DNA of 64,000 nucleotides from G963422445 sp963422445 (GTDB lineage Bacteria; Pseudomonadota; Alphaproteobacteria; Thalassobaculales; Thalassobaculaceae). Both the position numbers and the translations under genes were made by a program. Below, one piece after another: positions 41,852-51,781 of this stretch. The notes beneath the pieces were generated by a model. That model worked only from the letters and a program-made list of their open reading frames with translations. It did no database searches and was not told where the DNA came from. Within the stretch, counting starts at the first letter, position 1. Each line of letters begins with the position of its first letter. The stretch covers positions 1,736,001 to 1,800,000 of the forward strand of contig OY729512.2 of assembly GCA_963422445.2 (NCBI GenBank). The letters run 5' to 3'.

Positions 41852-43873
41852 GTGCCCACTCTCGACGGGATGATTATGGACAAAGGTATCGATACGGTCG
41901 GTTGGTTGAGGTTCGTTGAACTCCGGGGTGGGGGATACATCTGTGCCGGCCTGTTTGAGACCTCGGTGCAGGGTGAGCCTTTGGGATTCAGTTTCACCCA
42001 AGGCGAGTGTTGTAAGTCCGGAACCGATCGTTTGCTGACCGATCTGGCGGGACCCTTGTTCGGGTCGCGAATGACGGCCGTTTCCTTGCTGTTTGGCCTT
42101 GCGGAGGAGATTTCCCCGCAAGCGTTCGGTGCCCTGAATCCCGGTGTGCCCGCTTGCCGGGTTCATCCTGAACCGGTGACTCGTGACGGCGCTGTGGCAG
42201 CACGAAAACCGCAGGCCCATTCCCGAATGGCCTGGGCGACCGGCGTTCCCCTGCCGGAATCGGCCGCAGGGCGAATTTTCGGCCAGATCATGCGACAGGA
42301 TAACCCGTTTGAGCCGTTTGAACGGGCTGCCATAGGTTTGACAGAGGCGTTCGCCGATCCGCAGGTTCGGGATGTGGCCGGGACCGGGTTGAGAACGGTG
42401 GTGGTGTTGCCACCTATCCCGGTGGAGCGACAGGAGGATAACGGCGTCCCCAGCCTGATCGAGCGGCTGTGGACAGCGCTGGCGGTGCCCCGGGCCGACC
42501 TTCCATCCGGACCAGCGAATGTGCGGCTGGAGTGGCCGGCCAATCTCTTGCCCTTTCAGCGCGACGGTGTTCGTGCCCTGGTCGAGATGGACCGGTTGCT
42601 TCTTTCGGACGACATGGGTTTGGGCAAGACGGTGCAAGCCGTCGCAGCGATACGGATTCTCAAGGCACGGGACGATATCGGGTCGTGCCTGGTGGTGGCT
42701 CCGGCCGGCGTGCTCGACCAATGGCGCCGTGAGCTCTCGCATTGGGCCAAGGACCTCACCGCGATTATCGTCCGTGGCGGGGCCGGCGATCGAGGCTGGC
42801 AGTGGCGGGCCCAAAAAGATGTCAAACTGGTGAGCTACGATGTCTTGCGTCAGGATGCGGGATTTCTTGGTAAATCAGGCGCCTTCAGGGACGCTTGGGG
42901 TCTGGTCGTGCTCGATGAGGCGCAAAGGATCAAGAACCGTAATGACACGAGTGAGGCAGCCAAGGGTATCCCGCGGCAGCGGTCCTGGGCTCTGACCGGC
43001 ACGCCCCTCGAAAACGACGAGGAAGAATTGGCTTCTATCATGGAGTTTGTCGACCATGATGAGGGAACGCCGCGAAGACGCTACCGGCCCGGCGCGGCGT
43101 TGCGGTCGAGGCATCGTGATTTGCAACTGAGGCGCAAGAAGAACGATGTGCTGCGCGATCTGCCGCCCAAACTGGAAACCAGATTGACGATTTCCCTGCA
43201 TCGGGATCAACGGAAGAGCTACGAGGAGGCGGAACGCGACGGGATCGTCTTCCTGAAGTCACTCGGCGCCGAAGTCGGAATCCAGCACATTTTGGAGTTG
43301 ATCACTCGTTTGAAACAGATCTGCAATGTCGATCCAAGGACAGGAGCATCAAGCAAGCTGGACGACATCGCGGACAGATTGGGCACATTGACAGCTCAGG
43401 GCCACAGGGCCCTGATTTTTTCTCAATACGCGAGCAGTACTTCGGGGGTGGCGGCCGCGGCAAACCACTTGCGAGCTTTCAACCCGCTGACTTTGACCGG
43501 CGAGATACCGGTTGATCAGCGCTCGGAACTCATTAATCGTTTCAAGGCCGGAACGAGACACAAAGCGTTGATCATATCGTTGCGTGCTGGCGGCGTTGGC
43601 CTCAATCTTCAGGACGCATCCTACGTGTTCCATCTTGATCGCTGGTGGAATCCAGCAGTAGAGCGGCAAGCCGAGGATCGGAGTCACCGCATGGGCCAGA
43701 CGGTCAAGGTAAACGTGATCAAGTACACCTGCGAAGGAACTATCGAGGAGCGTATTGATCAGGTTCTGCAAGAAAAGCAGACGCTGTTCGACCAGCTGGT
43801 TGACGATGTATCGATGGAACTTTCGACACGGATGAACCGCAAGGAACTGTTAGGATTTTTCGGCCTGGATTAG
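41852..43873 (+). CDS. Cassette gene D: SNF2-family (SWI2/SNF2) DNA helicase/translocase
   Basis: 673 aa from GTG 41852 (ATG 41870 is possible). The first ~230 residues are not recognised. Helicase motifs are all visible: motif I DDMGLGKTVQ (about 252-261), Ia VVAPAGVLDQWRREL, II LDEAQRIKN (about 352), III LTGTPLEN (about 380), IV HRALIFSQYASS, V GGVGLNLQDASYVFHLDRWWNPA, VI QAEDRSHRMGQT (about 606-617). It is an ATP-driven dsDNA translocase. SNF2 proteins are core parts of several anti-phage systems (for example DISARM). Here it closes the four-gene cassette 36 bp behind the ATPase gene. No nuclease or methyltransferase domain is visible in it. Confidence 0.92.
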   Translation: MPTLDGMIMDKGIDTVGWLRFVELRGGGYICAGLFETSVQGEPLGFSFTQGECCKSGTDRLLTDLAGPLFGSRMTAVSLLFGLAEEISPQAFGALNPGVPACRVHPEPVTRDGAVAARKPQAHSRMAWATGVPLPESAAGRIFGQIMRQDNPFEPFERAAIGLTEAFADPQVRDVAGTGLRTVVVLPPIPVERQEDNGVPSLIERLWTALAVPRADLPSGPANVRLEWPANLLPFQRDGVRALVEMDRLLLSDDMGLGKTVQAVAAIRILKARDDIGSCLVVAPAGVLDQWRRELSHWAKDLTAIIVRGGAGDRGWQWRAQKDVKLVSYDVLRQDAGFLGKSGAFRDAWGLVVLDEAQRIKNRNDTSEAAKGIPRQRSWALTGTPLENDEEELASIMEFVDHDEGTPRRRYRPGAALRSRHRDLQLRRKKNDVLRDLPPKLETRLTISLHRDQRKSYEEAERDGIVFLKSLGAEVGIQHILELITRLKQICNVDPRTGASSKLDDIADRLGTLTAQGHRALIFSQYASSTSGVAAAANHLRAFNPLTLTGEIPVDQRSELINRFKAGTRHKALIISLRAGGVGLNLQDASYVFHLDRWWNPAVERQAEDRSHRMGQTVKVNVIKYTCEGTIEERIDQVLQEKQTLFDQLVDDVSMELSTRMNRKELLGFFGLD

Positions 43874-44155
43874 CGGGTGGCCTTTGTGTTGTTTGTCGCA
43901 AGGTTTCCAGACGGGCGAACATCTGATTGTCCGGGAAAAGGAATGAGGCGATGCGCCTGGCACCCAAAACTCCATTCTTTCCGACAGCAGCCGACAGACG
44001 GTCAATCTGGAACCGGGCATGCCCGGTACAGTTTTCGATCGCCGACAAGCATGGCGAACTGAACATCCGCCATCGATTGCGGACCGGTGAGCGCGACGGA
44101 TGGGCAGAGCACGGAATCGGTTGCCGGATGGAAACCTCGTGATCTGACAGCCAAA

Positions 44156-44689
44156 ATGAACGATACTCGCAGACTGGAATCTCGTGATGAATGGATCGGG
44201 ACCGAAACCGGCAGGGCGGAAGATGTGGTGACGTCTACGGTATCAAAGATGGGACCAGCATATGGTACGGTCGACTCGAACGCAGCGGCCAGAACTATGC
44301 TGCGCCAGGTCCGGATACGGCCGACCCGCCAGCGGATATTGCTCGCGCGCATTCTCTTCGATGGCCGGGATCGTCATGTCACGGCGGAACTGCTGCACAG
44401 TGAAGCGGTGGCCAAAGGCGGCACGATTTCGCTCGCCACGATCTACAACACGTTGCATCAGTTCTGCGCGGCCGGATTGCTTCGTGAAGTGGCTTTGCAG
44501 TTTGGTCAAACCTATTTCGACACCAACGTGTCAGACCATCACCATGTCTATATCGAGGGTGAGGGCAATCTGCGTGACATTCCCGGCGACGGGATCACGG
44601 TGACAGGACTGCCGGCCGCGCCCGACGGTTATGCCGTCGACCGCGTCGATATCGTCGTTCGCTGGAGCGCGGTGCGCCAGGAGATATAA
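44156..44689 (+). CDS. irr: Iron-responsive regulator of the Fur family (Irr)
   Basis: Heme/iron- and peroxide-responsive transcription factor of alphaproteobacteria. Core features: LRQVRIRPTRQRILLARILF (wing helix 1), HVTAELLHSEAVAKGGTISLATIYNTLHQFCAAGLLREV (DNA-recognition helix), TYFDTNVSDHHHVYIEGEGNL with the HHH motif characteristic of Irr, and a C-terminal beta domain. It lacks the CxxC zinc pairs of classical Fur. The start is uncertain: ATG 44156 gives 177 aa, ATG 44249 gives 146 aa, closer to known Irr. In related genomes an Irr-like gene sits beside rubrerythrin and DUF3501; here the rubrerythrin gene follows only after 5.3 kb of IS relics. Confidence 0.88.
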   Translation: MNDTRRLESRDEWIGTETGRAEDVVTSTVSKMGPAYGTVDSNAAARTMLRQVRIRPTRQRILLARILFDGRDRHVTAELLHSEAVAKGGTISLATIYNTLHQFCAAGLLREVALQFGQTYFDTNVSDHHHVYIEGEGNLRDIPGDGITVTGLPAAPDGYAVDRVDIVVRWSAVRQEI

Positions 44690-44707
44690 AATAATATTTT
44701 TAAACAA

Positions 44708-46153
44708 GAGCTTCTTGCAAAATTGCCGGCCCGACCAGTTTTTTGCCTTGTCGAGGCTGATTTTGTTGTCGAGGGCCTAGGTTTCGGGGTCACCTCGTGG
44801 TATGTTGTGTTTCTACAATAACAAGATACCGAGGAGGTGACCCCGATGACCCTTGGCTCGACCCTATCCGATCTCTGGCGCCGATTTCAAGGGGAACTTT
44901 TCCCTGCGTTGGCCGAGGCGGTCGGTCCTCTCCTGGAGACGCACAAGCGTTTCGTGACAGCTCTCGATCTCGTCAAAGTGGAGGGCTTCGTCGATGAGGT
45001 GTGGACCGGTCCGGGTCGGCCCCGGGAGGATCGCCAGGCGCTGGCCCGTGGCTTCATCGCCAAGGCGGTATGGGATCTGCCGACGACCCGCCACCTGATC
45101 GACAGGCTCAAGGTGGACCCGACGTTGCGCCGACTGTGCGGCTGGTCGCGTGTCGCGGAGATCCCGAGTGAAGCGACGTTTTCGCGGGCGTTTGCCGAAT
45201 GTTCGCAGTCCCGTCTTCCGGAGAGGATGCACGCGGCTCTGGTTGCAGAGACACTGGGAGACGCCGGCCCCGACGCTGAAGGCCAGGATGCCGAACTGCA
45301 AGCGCGGCCGGCCCCGCAAGGGCGCGGAGAGGACGAAGGAGCTTGGGCGTCTCGAACAGCAAGCGAACGGGATGGATCTCGATGAGATGCTCGACGCGCT
45401 GCCGAAGGTCTGCGATCACGGGGCAAAGAAGAATGCCAATGGGGGTCATGGAGGCCTGGTGCGGTGACAAGCTGCATATCGACACAGCAGACTGCGGGGT
45501 GCCGCTGAGGACCGTCCTCACCTCGGCATCCGTCCATGACAGCCAGGTCGCGATCCCGCTGGCGATGATGACCGCCGGGCGTGTGACCAATCTCTACGAT
45601 CTCATGGACGCGGCCTATGATGCCAGAGAGATCTACCAGATGAGCGAACGGCTTGGCCATGTGCCGATCATCGATGTCAATCCGCGCCGGGACAAGGACC
45701 TCAAGGAGGAGCGAGACCGGGAGGCCCGGGCCCAGCGTGCAATAGGCCATGTCGATCCCGAGACCGTGCGGTTCCGGATCCGGTCCGGTGTCGAGAGGAC
45801 CAACGCCCGCCTCAAGGATGAGTGTGGCGGGCGCCATGTCCGCGTCCGCGGACATTCCAGGGTCGCCTGCCATCTCATGGTCGGCATCCTGGCCCTGGCG
45901 GCTGACCAGTTGATACGTCTCGCCGCCCCATAGCGCGGCTCCGACAACGCATACCGACCCTTCGCGGCCCTCTCGAAGAGAGGGACCCGGAGAGGCGTGT
46001 CCCGATGTCCGCAAAGGTCCCTGTTTGTTCTCATCGTCTCTGATGAGACACCGCGAATCCATGGATTCCGATCTCCAGGTGCAGAGGTGAACGGAAGCAA
46101 CCGACCGATCCGGGCTCACCGGACCCTGGGGACAGGAATTTTGCAAGAGGTTC
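44708..46153 (+). mobile_element. IS1182-like insertion sequence (dead)
   Basis: Left end around GCTTCTTGCAAAATTGCC (44709) and right end GGAATTTTGCAAGAGGTT (46152), imperfect inverted repeats centred on CTTGCAAAATT. The terminal ~52 bp also occur alone at 22258-22309. The transposase gene inside is frameshifted. I see no clean target duplication. Confidence 0.7.
44846..45933 (+). pseudogene. IS1182-like transposase, frameshifted
   Basis: From ATG 44846 (after GGAGG): LSDLWRRFQGELFPALAEAVGPLLETHKRFVTALDLV, ARGFIAKAVWDLPTTRHLIDRLKVDPTLRRLCGW, EIPSEATFSRAFAE. A frameshift near 45260 leads to RGRPRKGAERTKELGRLEQQANGMDLDEMLDALPKVCDHGAKKNANG; another near 45450 leads to DKLHIDTADCGVPLRTVLTSASVHDSQVAIPLAMMTAGRV ... 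LMDAAYDAREIY ... VPIIDVNPRRDK ... RSGVERTNARLKDECGGRHVRVRG (catalytic Asp and Glu blocks). Two shifts and a likely internal deletion around the first catalytic Asp. Inactive. The family name is tentative. Confidence 0.82.
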
Positions 46154-46163
46154 ACAATAAATT

Positions 46164-47766
46164 CAGACTTCCTGACCTTTTGGCGTTGACGCTGCCGGAC
46201 GGCGTGCCGCGAGCCCCTTGAAGTCTGCCACTTTTCGGCCGTTGCGGGCCGATTTTCGGTGGCAGTCGCAGCCGATGTCGTATATTGTAATATGACACTA
46301 TATACGCGGTCTCAGCCATGCCCATGACCCTCCCGCTGTGCCCCCAGAGGCGGTTCCGATCGGCAACAGCTGCTTCGCCGTCCTGATCTCGGACGACACC
46401 TTCACCTACTTCTCAAACCTCGTTCCCTTCGCCAGCCACCCCGCCGATGACCGCGCCGCCATGCTCATGCGCATCGGTCGCCTCGCGGTGATCAGCGCGC
46501 TCTCGCCGCAGGATCTGGCCGACGCGTTCTGTGTCTCGCGCTCGACCGTGCAGCGAGCACGGCGGCGCTACCTGGCCGAGGGTGAAGCGGCGTTTCTGAA
46601 ACCCCGGCGCGGGCGCGGGCCGTCGGTGTTCACGCCGGCGTTGGCCAAGAGGGCGACAGCGTTGCTGGAAGCGGGCCTGAGCGGCGCTGCGGTGGCCCGG
46701 GTTCTCGGCGTGTCGAAAGCCTCGGTCCACAAGTGGCGCCGGCGGGGGCTGATCGGCAAGGCGGTGTGCGCGCAGGAGCCCGCAGGCTCGGCAGTGGGTG
46801 CGCCATGCGAGGCGCGTGTCGCTGAAGAGGCTGGCGGCGCAGCCGGGCCCGAAGCGGGCGAAGCGCAGCCCTTGGCGGACACGGCGCAGAGCGGGGAGCC
46901 AGGTCCTCTCGACGCCGGGACGCAGACGGATCGCAGCGCGCGCGACCGGCCGGCGCCGATGGGGCGCGCGACCTGCGATGTCTCGGGCCGGGTGCTGGCC
47001 AGCAGCGGGCAGGCGGGACCGGTCGAACCGCAGTTCGCCAGCGCCGCCCGCGGCGTGCGCTCAGGCGGCGTTCTCACCGCCCTGCCGGCCCTGCTCAAGG
47101 AAGGTCTGCTGGCCGCGAGCGACGCCCTGCCGACCCACGAACTCGAGCCTCTCGATCCCGACACCATGGTCGTAAACCCGCTCCGGCGGGCCTATGACAA
47201 GGCAATCCGCAGCGCCGAATGCCGGCTCGCCAGCCTGCGCAACCGGAGCGCCGGCGCGGCCAGGAAAAAGAGGCCGAAGGCGCAGCTCAGGAGAGAAGTC
47301 AGCGACCTCGAGGGTGCCCTCGAGATCGCCAGGGCCAGCCGCAGGAACGTGCCGAAGCACTGTCGAGCCGGCGACCTCGACGAAGACCAACAGCTCGATG
47401 CCCTGCCCTCACGCGACCGCATCCTCCTCGACATCATCCGCATGATCGCCTACCGCGCCGAAACCCGCATGATGCTCCCCGTCATGCAGGGACAAGGCAA
47501 GAAGCCTCATCCCCGGAAACTGCTTCAGGCTCTCATGACCGCCGACGCCGACATCCTGCCGGACCCCGCCAACGGCGTTCTCCGGGTCCACATTCTCGGC
47601 CTCGCAAATGACGCTTGCGACCGCCAGATCGATGCCCTCCTGAACGAGCTCAACGCCACCGAAACGCTCTTCCCCGGGACCGATCTGCGCATGGTCTACG
47701 AGATCGACGCAGCCCCGGAACCCACCCAGCCGGTGTCACACCAAATCACTAGAGGTCAGGAAGTCT
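46164..47766 (+). mobile_element. IS element with internally deleted ISNCY-type transposase
   Basis: Inverted ends CAGACTTCCTGACCT (46164) and AGGTCAGGAAGTCTG (47766), 1603 bp. It stands directly behind the right end of the IS1182-like element. No certain target duplication (ATAAATT left, ATATTAA right). Confidence 0.75.
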
Positions 47767-47768
47767 GA
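46338..47768 (+). pseudogene. ISNCY-type transposase with in-frame loss of the catalytic core
   Basis: A long open frame (476 aa), but not a working enzyme. The N-terminal part holds two helix-turn-helix units (LSPQDLADAFCVSRSTVQRARRRYL and LSGAAVARVLGVSKASVHKWRRRG), as in this transposase group, then GVLTALPALLKEGLL. Normally several hundred residues with the DDE triad follow; here the frame jumps directly to the C-terminal helices (NPLRRAYDKAIRSAECRLASL ... AYRAETRMMLPVMQGQG ... ILGLANDACDRQIDALLNELNATETLFPGT). It could still bind the IS ends and act as an inhibitor, which is speculation. The start codon is uncertain (GTG 46338). Confidence 0.7.
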
Positions 47769-47910
47769 TATTAAGATCTATATTTGAATCGTTCTAAAAA
47801 TTTGACATCCGGATTCCGGTTCCGTATAACAGGGTCATACAGTCTAAAGCCGCTCGTGCTCGGAACATTGGCACGAGCTTAGGATTTTGATCGAATTTAA
47901 GTTTCCAACT

Positions 47911-49095
47911 TCACCGCGGGTGAAGTTCATAGTTCCAGTCACCGTGGAACTCGTTGCGATGTAGAGACAGCGCTTCCATTTCCGCCTTCGTCGCCGTCAC
48001 TCCTTTCGGGTCCTCCCCCGTGTCGAGCTCAGCTCTGACCCGAAGCCCTGCGTCGGTGCGCGTAGTGCCGATCAGATCAACGATGGTTTCGAAGGGTCGC
48101 AATGGCTTGCCTCGCCAATTGTGCGTGATGTGACAGAACAGGCGGTGCTCAATCTTGTTCCACTTGCTGGTGCCGGGCGGGAAGTGGCTGACGTGTACGC
48201 GCACTCCCGTGTCGTCGGCACATTGCTGTAGCCCCTGCTTCCACGCGCGCAAGCGGTAGCCGTTGCTGCCCCCGCATCGGCAGTGATGAACAGCTCGCGA
48301 GCTTCAGGGTAACGGCTGCGGCCCCTCTCCTCCCACCACCGCCGAAGCGAGGCGAGCGCGAATGCAGGGGTGTCATGGTCACATCCAACACTGACCCATG
48401 CGTCGTTGCGGCCCATGTCATAGATGCCATAGGGGATCGCCTTGCCTGCGGCATCCTGGGGAAAGTCGTGGACCATGGATTTCTCGGGCTGCCCCTTCGG
48501 CTGCCACTCGCGCCCTGCGTTCTTGAAATCCCCGACCAGCTCCTTCTTCTTCGTGTCGACAGAGACCACCGGTCGGGCGCGCTGGAGACACTCATCCGCC
48601 TTCGCATTGATATGGTCGAACTGGGCGTTGCGGTCCGGGTGCGACGCCCCTTCGGGGCTCTTGCGCACCGATTGCAACCGATAGCCAAGCTCGTGCAGCA
48701 ATCGTCCCACCGGCGTCGAGCTCACCTTCCAGACCGCGCGCGACAGCGCCGCGGCGAGCTTCGCCCGACCCTTGCATGTCCATCTCAAAGGCGACTGCGG
48801 GGCGCCGCAAGGCAACGGGTCAACGAGCCTCTCCAACGCTTTCTTGATGCCGGGCTGGGACTGCTCGATACGCGGGCGCCCCGCGCCCCTTGCGAAGGGT
48901 CGGGCGCGACAGCCCCGTCGCATCCGAAACCAGAGCCTCGCCTCCATACCCGAGGGCACGCGACCCCGTCGCAGCCCACATACGGCGCCCACGCTCGTCG
49001 AGATTACGCCTCGACCACCGCGTACTTCTCAACGATTGTCGCTTCGAGTTCAAGATTGCGTCGCATCGAAGGGAGTAGAACACAGGCGCGTACAA
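47911..49095 (-). pseudogene. ISAzo13-family transposase relic
   Basis: Read from 49095: LDERGRRMWAATGSRALGYGGEALVSDATGLSRPTL, frameshift, TPVGRLLHELGYRLQSVRKSPEGASHPDRNAQFDHINAKAD, PVVSVDTKKKELVGDFKNAG (first Asp), YGIYDMGRNDAWVSVGCDHDT, then another frameshift near 48240 into LQQCADDTGVRVHVSHFPPGTSKWNKIEHRLFCHIT (catalytic Glu block) and FHGDWNYEL at 47925. These are all ISAzo13 hallmarks. At least three frame breaks; dead. Confidence 0.87.
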
Positions 49096-49130
49096 ATGGA
49101 CATATAATTTACACTACCCTCCTTAGTATA

Positions 49131-49970
49131 GTGTCGTCATGAGTGATGTTTATCTGTACTATCTGTCGAACTCACTCGATGGTTCCTGGAGGCGACTCAT
49201 GGGATTGGCTCATCGGCGTCACGACATTTCGGACAGGGTCTGGCTGTTGTTGGAGCCTCATCTGCCTAGCCGAGCGGGAAGTTGGGGTGGGGTGGCACAG
49301 GATAATCGACGGTTCATTAATGCGATCTTCTGGATTCTGCGTACCGGCGCTCCCTAGCGTGATGTGCCGCCGGACTATGGAGACTGGAAAATACCCATCG
49401 TCGGTTCTGTCGCTGGCGGGACAAGGGGCTCTGGGGGGCGTTGCTGGAGCATCTGGTGGATGAGCCGGACGATGAGTGGCTGATGATTGACGCCAGTCAT
49501 CTCAAGGTCCATCCCCATGCGAGCGGTGCGATCGGTGGCACTCAGGCGATGGGTCGCACAAGAGGGTGCTGAACACGACGCTGCATCGGGCTGTGGACGC
49601 GCATGGGATGCCGGTGCGGGTGTTGGTGACCGAGGGGACGGCAGCAGATTGCAGTCAAGCGGTCGAGCAGATTGAAGGGATAGATGCCGAGTCCTTGTTG
49701 GCGGACAAGGCCTATGACACGAATGCCATCCTGTCTTATTGTGAGGAGCATGAAGTCATTCCAGTGGTTCCGCCGAAGCGCAACCGCAAGCACCCCAGAG
49801 CGTATGATGTCCATCTCTACCGGCACCGGCATTTGGTGGAGAACGCCTTTCTGTGGTTCAAGCGTTGGCGTGGGATTGCCACGCGATACGCCAGGAATGC
49901 CGCATCGTTCCTTGCCGCGGTGCAGATTCGGTGTCTGGCGCTCTGGGCTGGTATTTCGTGACGACACTAT
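49131..49970 (+). pseudogene. IS5-family (IS1031-like) element relic
   Basis: Ends TATAGTGTCGTCATGA (left) and the complement of ATAGTGTCGTCACGA (right) frame an ~840-bp IS. The transposase starts at ATG 49199 (HRRHDISDRVWLLLEPHLP ... FINAIFWILRTGAP). It hits TAG where relatives have Trp (GAPWRD), continues DVPPDYGDWK, shifts frame in the middle, and ends with TLHRAVDAHGMPVRVLVTEGTAADCSQA ... LADKAYDTNAIL ... VPPKRNRKHPRAYDVHLYRHRHLVENAFLWFKRWRGIATRYAR. Its right end lies 35 bp before the rubrerythrin start. Confidence 0.85.
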
Positions 49971-50005
49971 CTAGGTTGTTCATCAATCAGGATCGGGAGA
50001 CCAAG

Positions 50006-50425
50006 ATGGCGGGCCTCAAGAATTCCAGGACGGAAGAAAATCTCAAGGCGGCATTCGCCGGCGAATCGCAAGCCAACCGGCGTTATCTCTATTTCGCCCA
50101 GAAGGCGGATATCGAGGGCTACAACGATGTGGCGGCGGTATTCCGTTCGACCGCCGAAGGCGAAACCGGCCATGCGCATGGTCATCTCGAGTTTCTCGAA
50201 GAAACCGGCGATCCGGCAACCGGTGAGCCGATCGGCGCCACCGATGCCAATCTCAAGGCGGCGATCGCTGGTGAGACCCACGAATACACCGACATGTATC
50301 CCGGCATGGCCCGGACCGCTCGCGATGAGGGGTTCGACGAGATTGCCGACTGGTTCGAGACTCTCGCAAAGGCCGAAAGAAGTCACGTTGGCCGATTCCA
50401 GAAAGCACTCGACACCATGGAATAG
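50006..50425 (+). CDS. rbr: Rubrerythrin (short type)
   Basis: 139 aa from ATG 50006. A ferritin-like diiron protein that reduces hydrogen peroxide. Two iron-ligand halves: FAGESQANRRYLYFAQKAD with FRSTAEGETGHAHGHLEFL, and AAIAGETHEYTDMYPGMARTARDEGFDEIADWFETLAKAERSHVGRF (E-x-x-H pairs). It lacks the C-terminal rubredoxin domain, as is common in alphaproteobacteria. An inverted repeat follows the stop. The native partner genes downstream (Fe-S oxidoreductase, DUF3501) are broken, and an IS stands in its promoter region, so expression may be altered. Confidence 0.93.
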   Translation: MAGLKNSRTEENLKAAFAGESQANRRYLYFAQKADIEGYNDVAAVFRSTAEGETGHAHGHLEFLEETGDPATGEPIGATDANLKAAIAGETHEYTDMYPGMARTARDEGFDEIADWFETLAKAERSHVGRFQKALDTME

Positions 50426-50431
50426 GGATAG

Positions 50432-50461
50432 CGGGCGAAACGGCGCAATGTTGTTCGCCCG
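50432..50461 (+). terminator. Hairpin after rubrerythrin
   Basis: CGGGCGAA and TTCGCCCG, an 8-bp stem with a 14-base loop, seven bases after the stop codon and followed by TTCGTTTGTTG. It may terminate or attenuate transcription before the Fe-S oxidoreductase gene. Confidence 0.55.
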
Positions 50462-50591
50462 TTCGTTTGTTGAACGGATTGCTGGCGCGCCACAGGCCGC
50501 GTGATGGCTGGTACGGCTGCCCGGACAACGGCCAATGCGCGTCAGGCCCGGTTGCGACAGATGTCCGGACCATTCACTCCGGAGACCATAG

Positions 50592-51709
50592 ATGAAGGAA
50601 GGAAGCCTCGACGCGCCGATCCGTCATCCGCTTGCCTGGCAGGATCCGCAATTTCCCGATGAGGCGGATATCGATGCCGAACTCCGGCGCGTGTTCGACA
50701 TTTGCCACGGGTGCCGGCGCTGCTTCAATCTGTGCGACAGCTTCCCGAAGCTGTTCAACTTAATCGATGACTCGGAAACCGGCGAACTTGACAGCGTCGA
50801 CAGCACCGGTTTCGAAGCTGTGGTCGGAGCCTGCACGCTATGCGACATGTGTTTCATGACCAAGTGCCCTTATGTGCCGCCGCATGACTTCAATCTCGAC
50901 TTTCCGCATCTGATGCTGCGCTATCGCGCAGCCCGGCATCACGCCAACGGCACACCGACCGCAATGGGCGGGCCGCAGGATTCGTCGCTCCGGTGGCGAA
51001 CTGGGCATCACAACGCGGCAACCCGCTGACCCGGCCGGTTCTCGAATCTGCGCTCGGCGTCCATCGTGATGCTGCCCTGCCCAGGTTTCATGTCAACGAT
51101 TTCGTGACGCGGGCCAAGGCCGAAATCCTGACTGTCAATACCGAGGCGCCGGGCTTTGGCCGCAAGGCGGTTCTCTACGCAACCTGTTTCGTGAACTATA
51201 ATAATCCAGGCATCGGCCGGGCAGCCCGTCAGGTGCTTGCCCATAACGGAATCGAGACCGAGGTGACTTTTCCATCCTGCTGCGGCATGCCGCAACTTGA
51301 ACACGGTGATATTGCAAGGGCTGCCGGACAGGCGCGTGTCATCGCTTCGGAGTTGCGCCCGTGGGTTGATGAGGGCTGGGATGTCATCGCTCCAATTCCC
51401 TCCTGCGCCCTGATGTTGAAGTTCGAATGGCCCTTGATCCTGCCGGACATCGAACTCACAGTAATCCAACGCTGTTCCGGTCACGGCGGATCCTGGGGGA
51501 TCATGAAGGAAAATTTCGAGACCGCGATCAAGGTTGGTAAGCCGGTTGCGCGGCAGGCGCGACGGGCGGCGACGACCTATGTGGCGTCTGGTTGCCCGCT
51601 TGCCGGCGAACATATCGTTCAGGGTATGGAACGAGTTGAAGGCGAGAGATCATGCGCCGAACGGTCGAATCATCCCGTGGAAATTCTTGCTGCGGCATAC
51701 GGGTTTTGA
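50592..51709 (+). pseudogene. Fe-S oxidoreductase (GlpC/HdrD-like), frameshifted and internally deleted
   Basis: The first frame from ATG 50592 holds both 4Fe-4S clusters: CHGCRRCFNLCDSFP and CTLCDMCFMTKCPYVPPH. Near 50950 the frame shifts; the rest (VANWASQRGNPLTRPVLE ... KAVLYATCFVNYNNPGIGRAARQVLAHNGIETEVTFPSCCGMPQLEHGD ... SCALMLKFEWPLILPD) continues with the first CCG domain. The next words, IELTVIQRCSGHGGSWGIMKENFETAIKVGKP, belong about 60 residues further on in relatives, so the second CCG cysteines are deleted in frame. Two lesions argue for true decay. In the intact cluster it is thought to pass electrons to rubrerythrin/DUF3501. Confidence 0.8.
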
Positions 51710-51781
51710 GAATGCCGCTGGCCTTTTGAGCCAGCTTCACCAGCATCGACATCCATCGGGATTGTCGTCGGAGCTCTACAT

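Noticed and set aside
40883..42814. 643-codon minus-strand frame across the cassette
   Set aside because: Antisense to genes C and D, which carry complete ATPase and helicase motifs. No conserved motif in the reverse frame.
38783..43873. Calling the cassette a standard BREX or DISARM locus
   Set aside because: No PglX/PglZ/BrxL, no DUF1998 or PLD protein and no methyltransferase in or beside the cassette.
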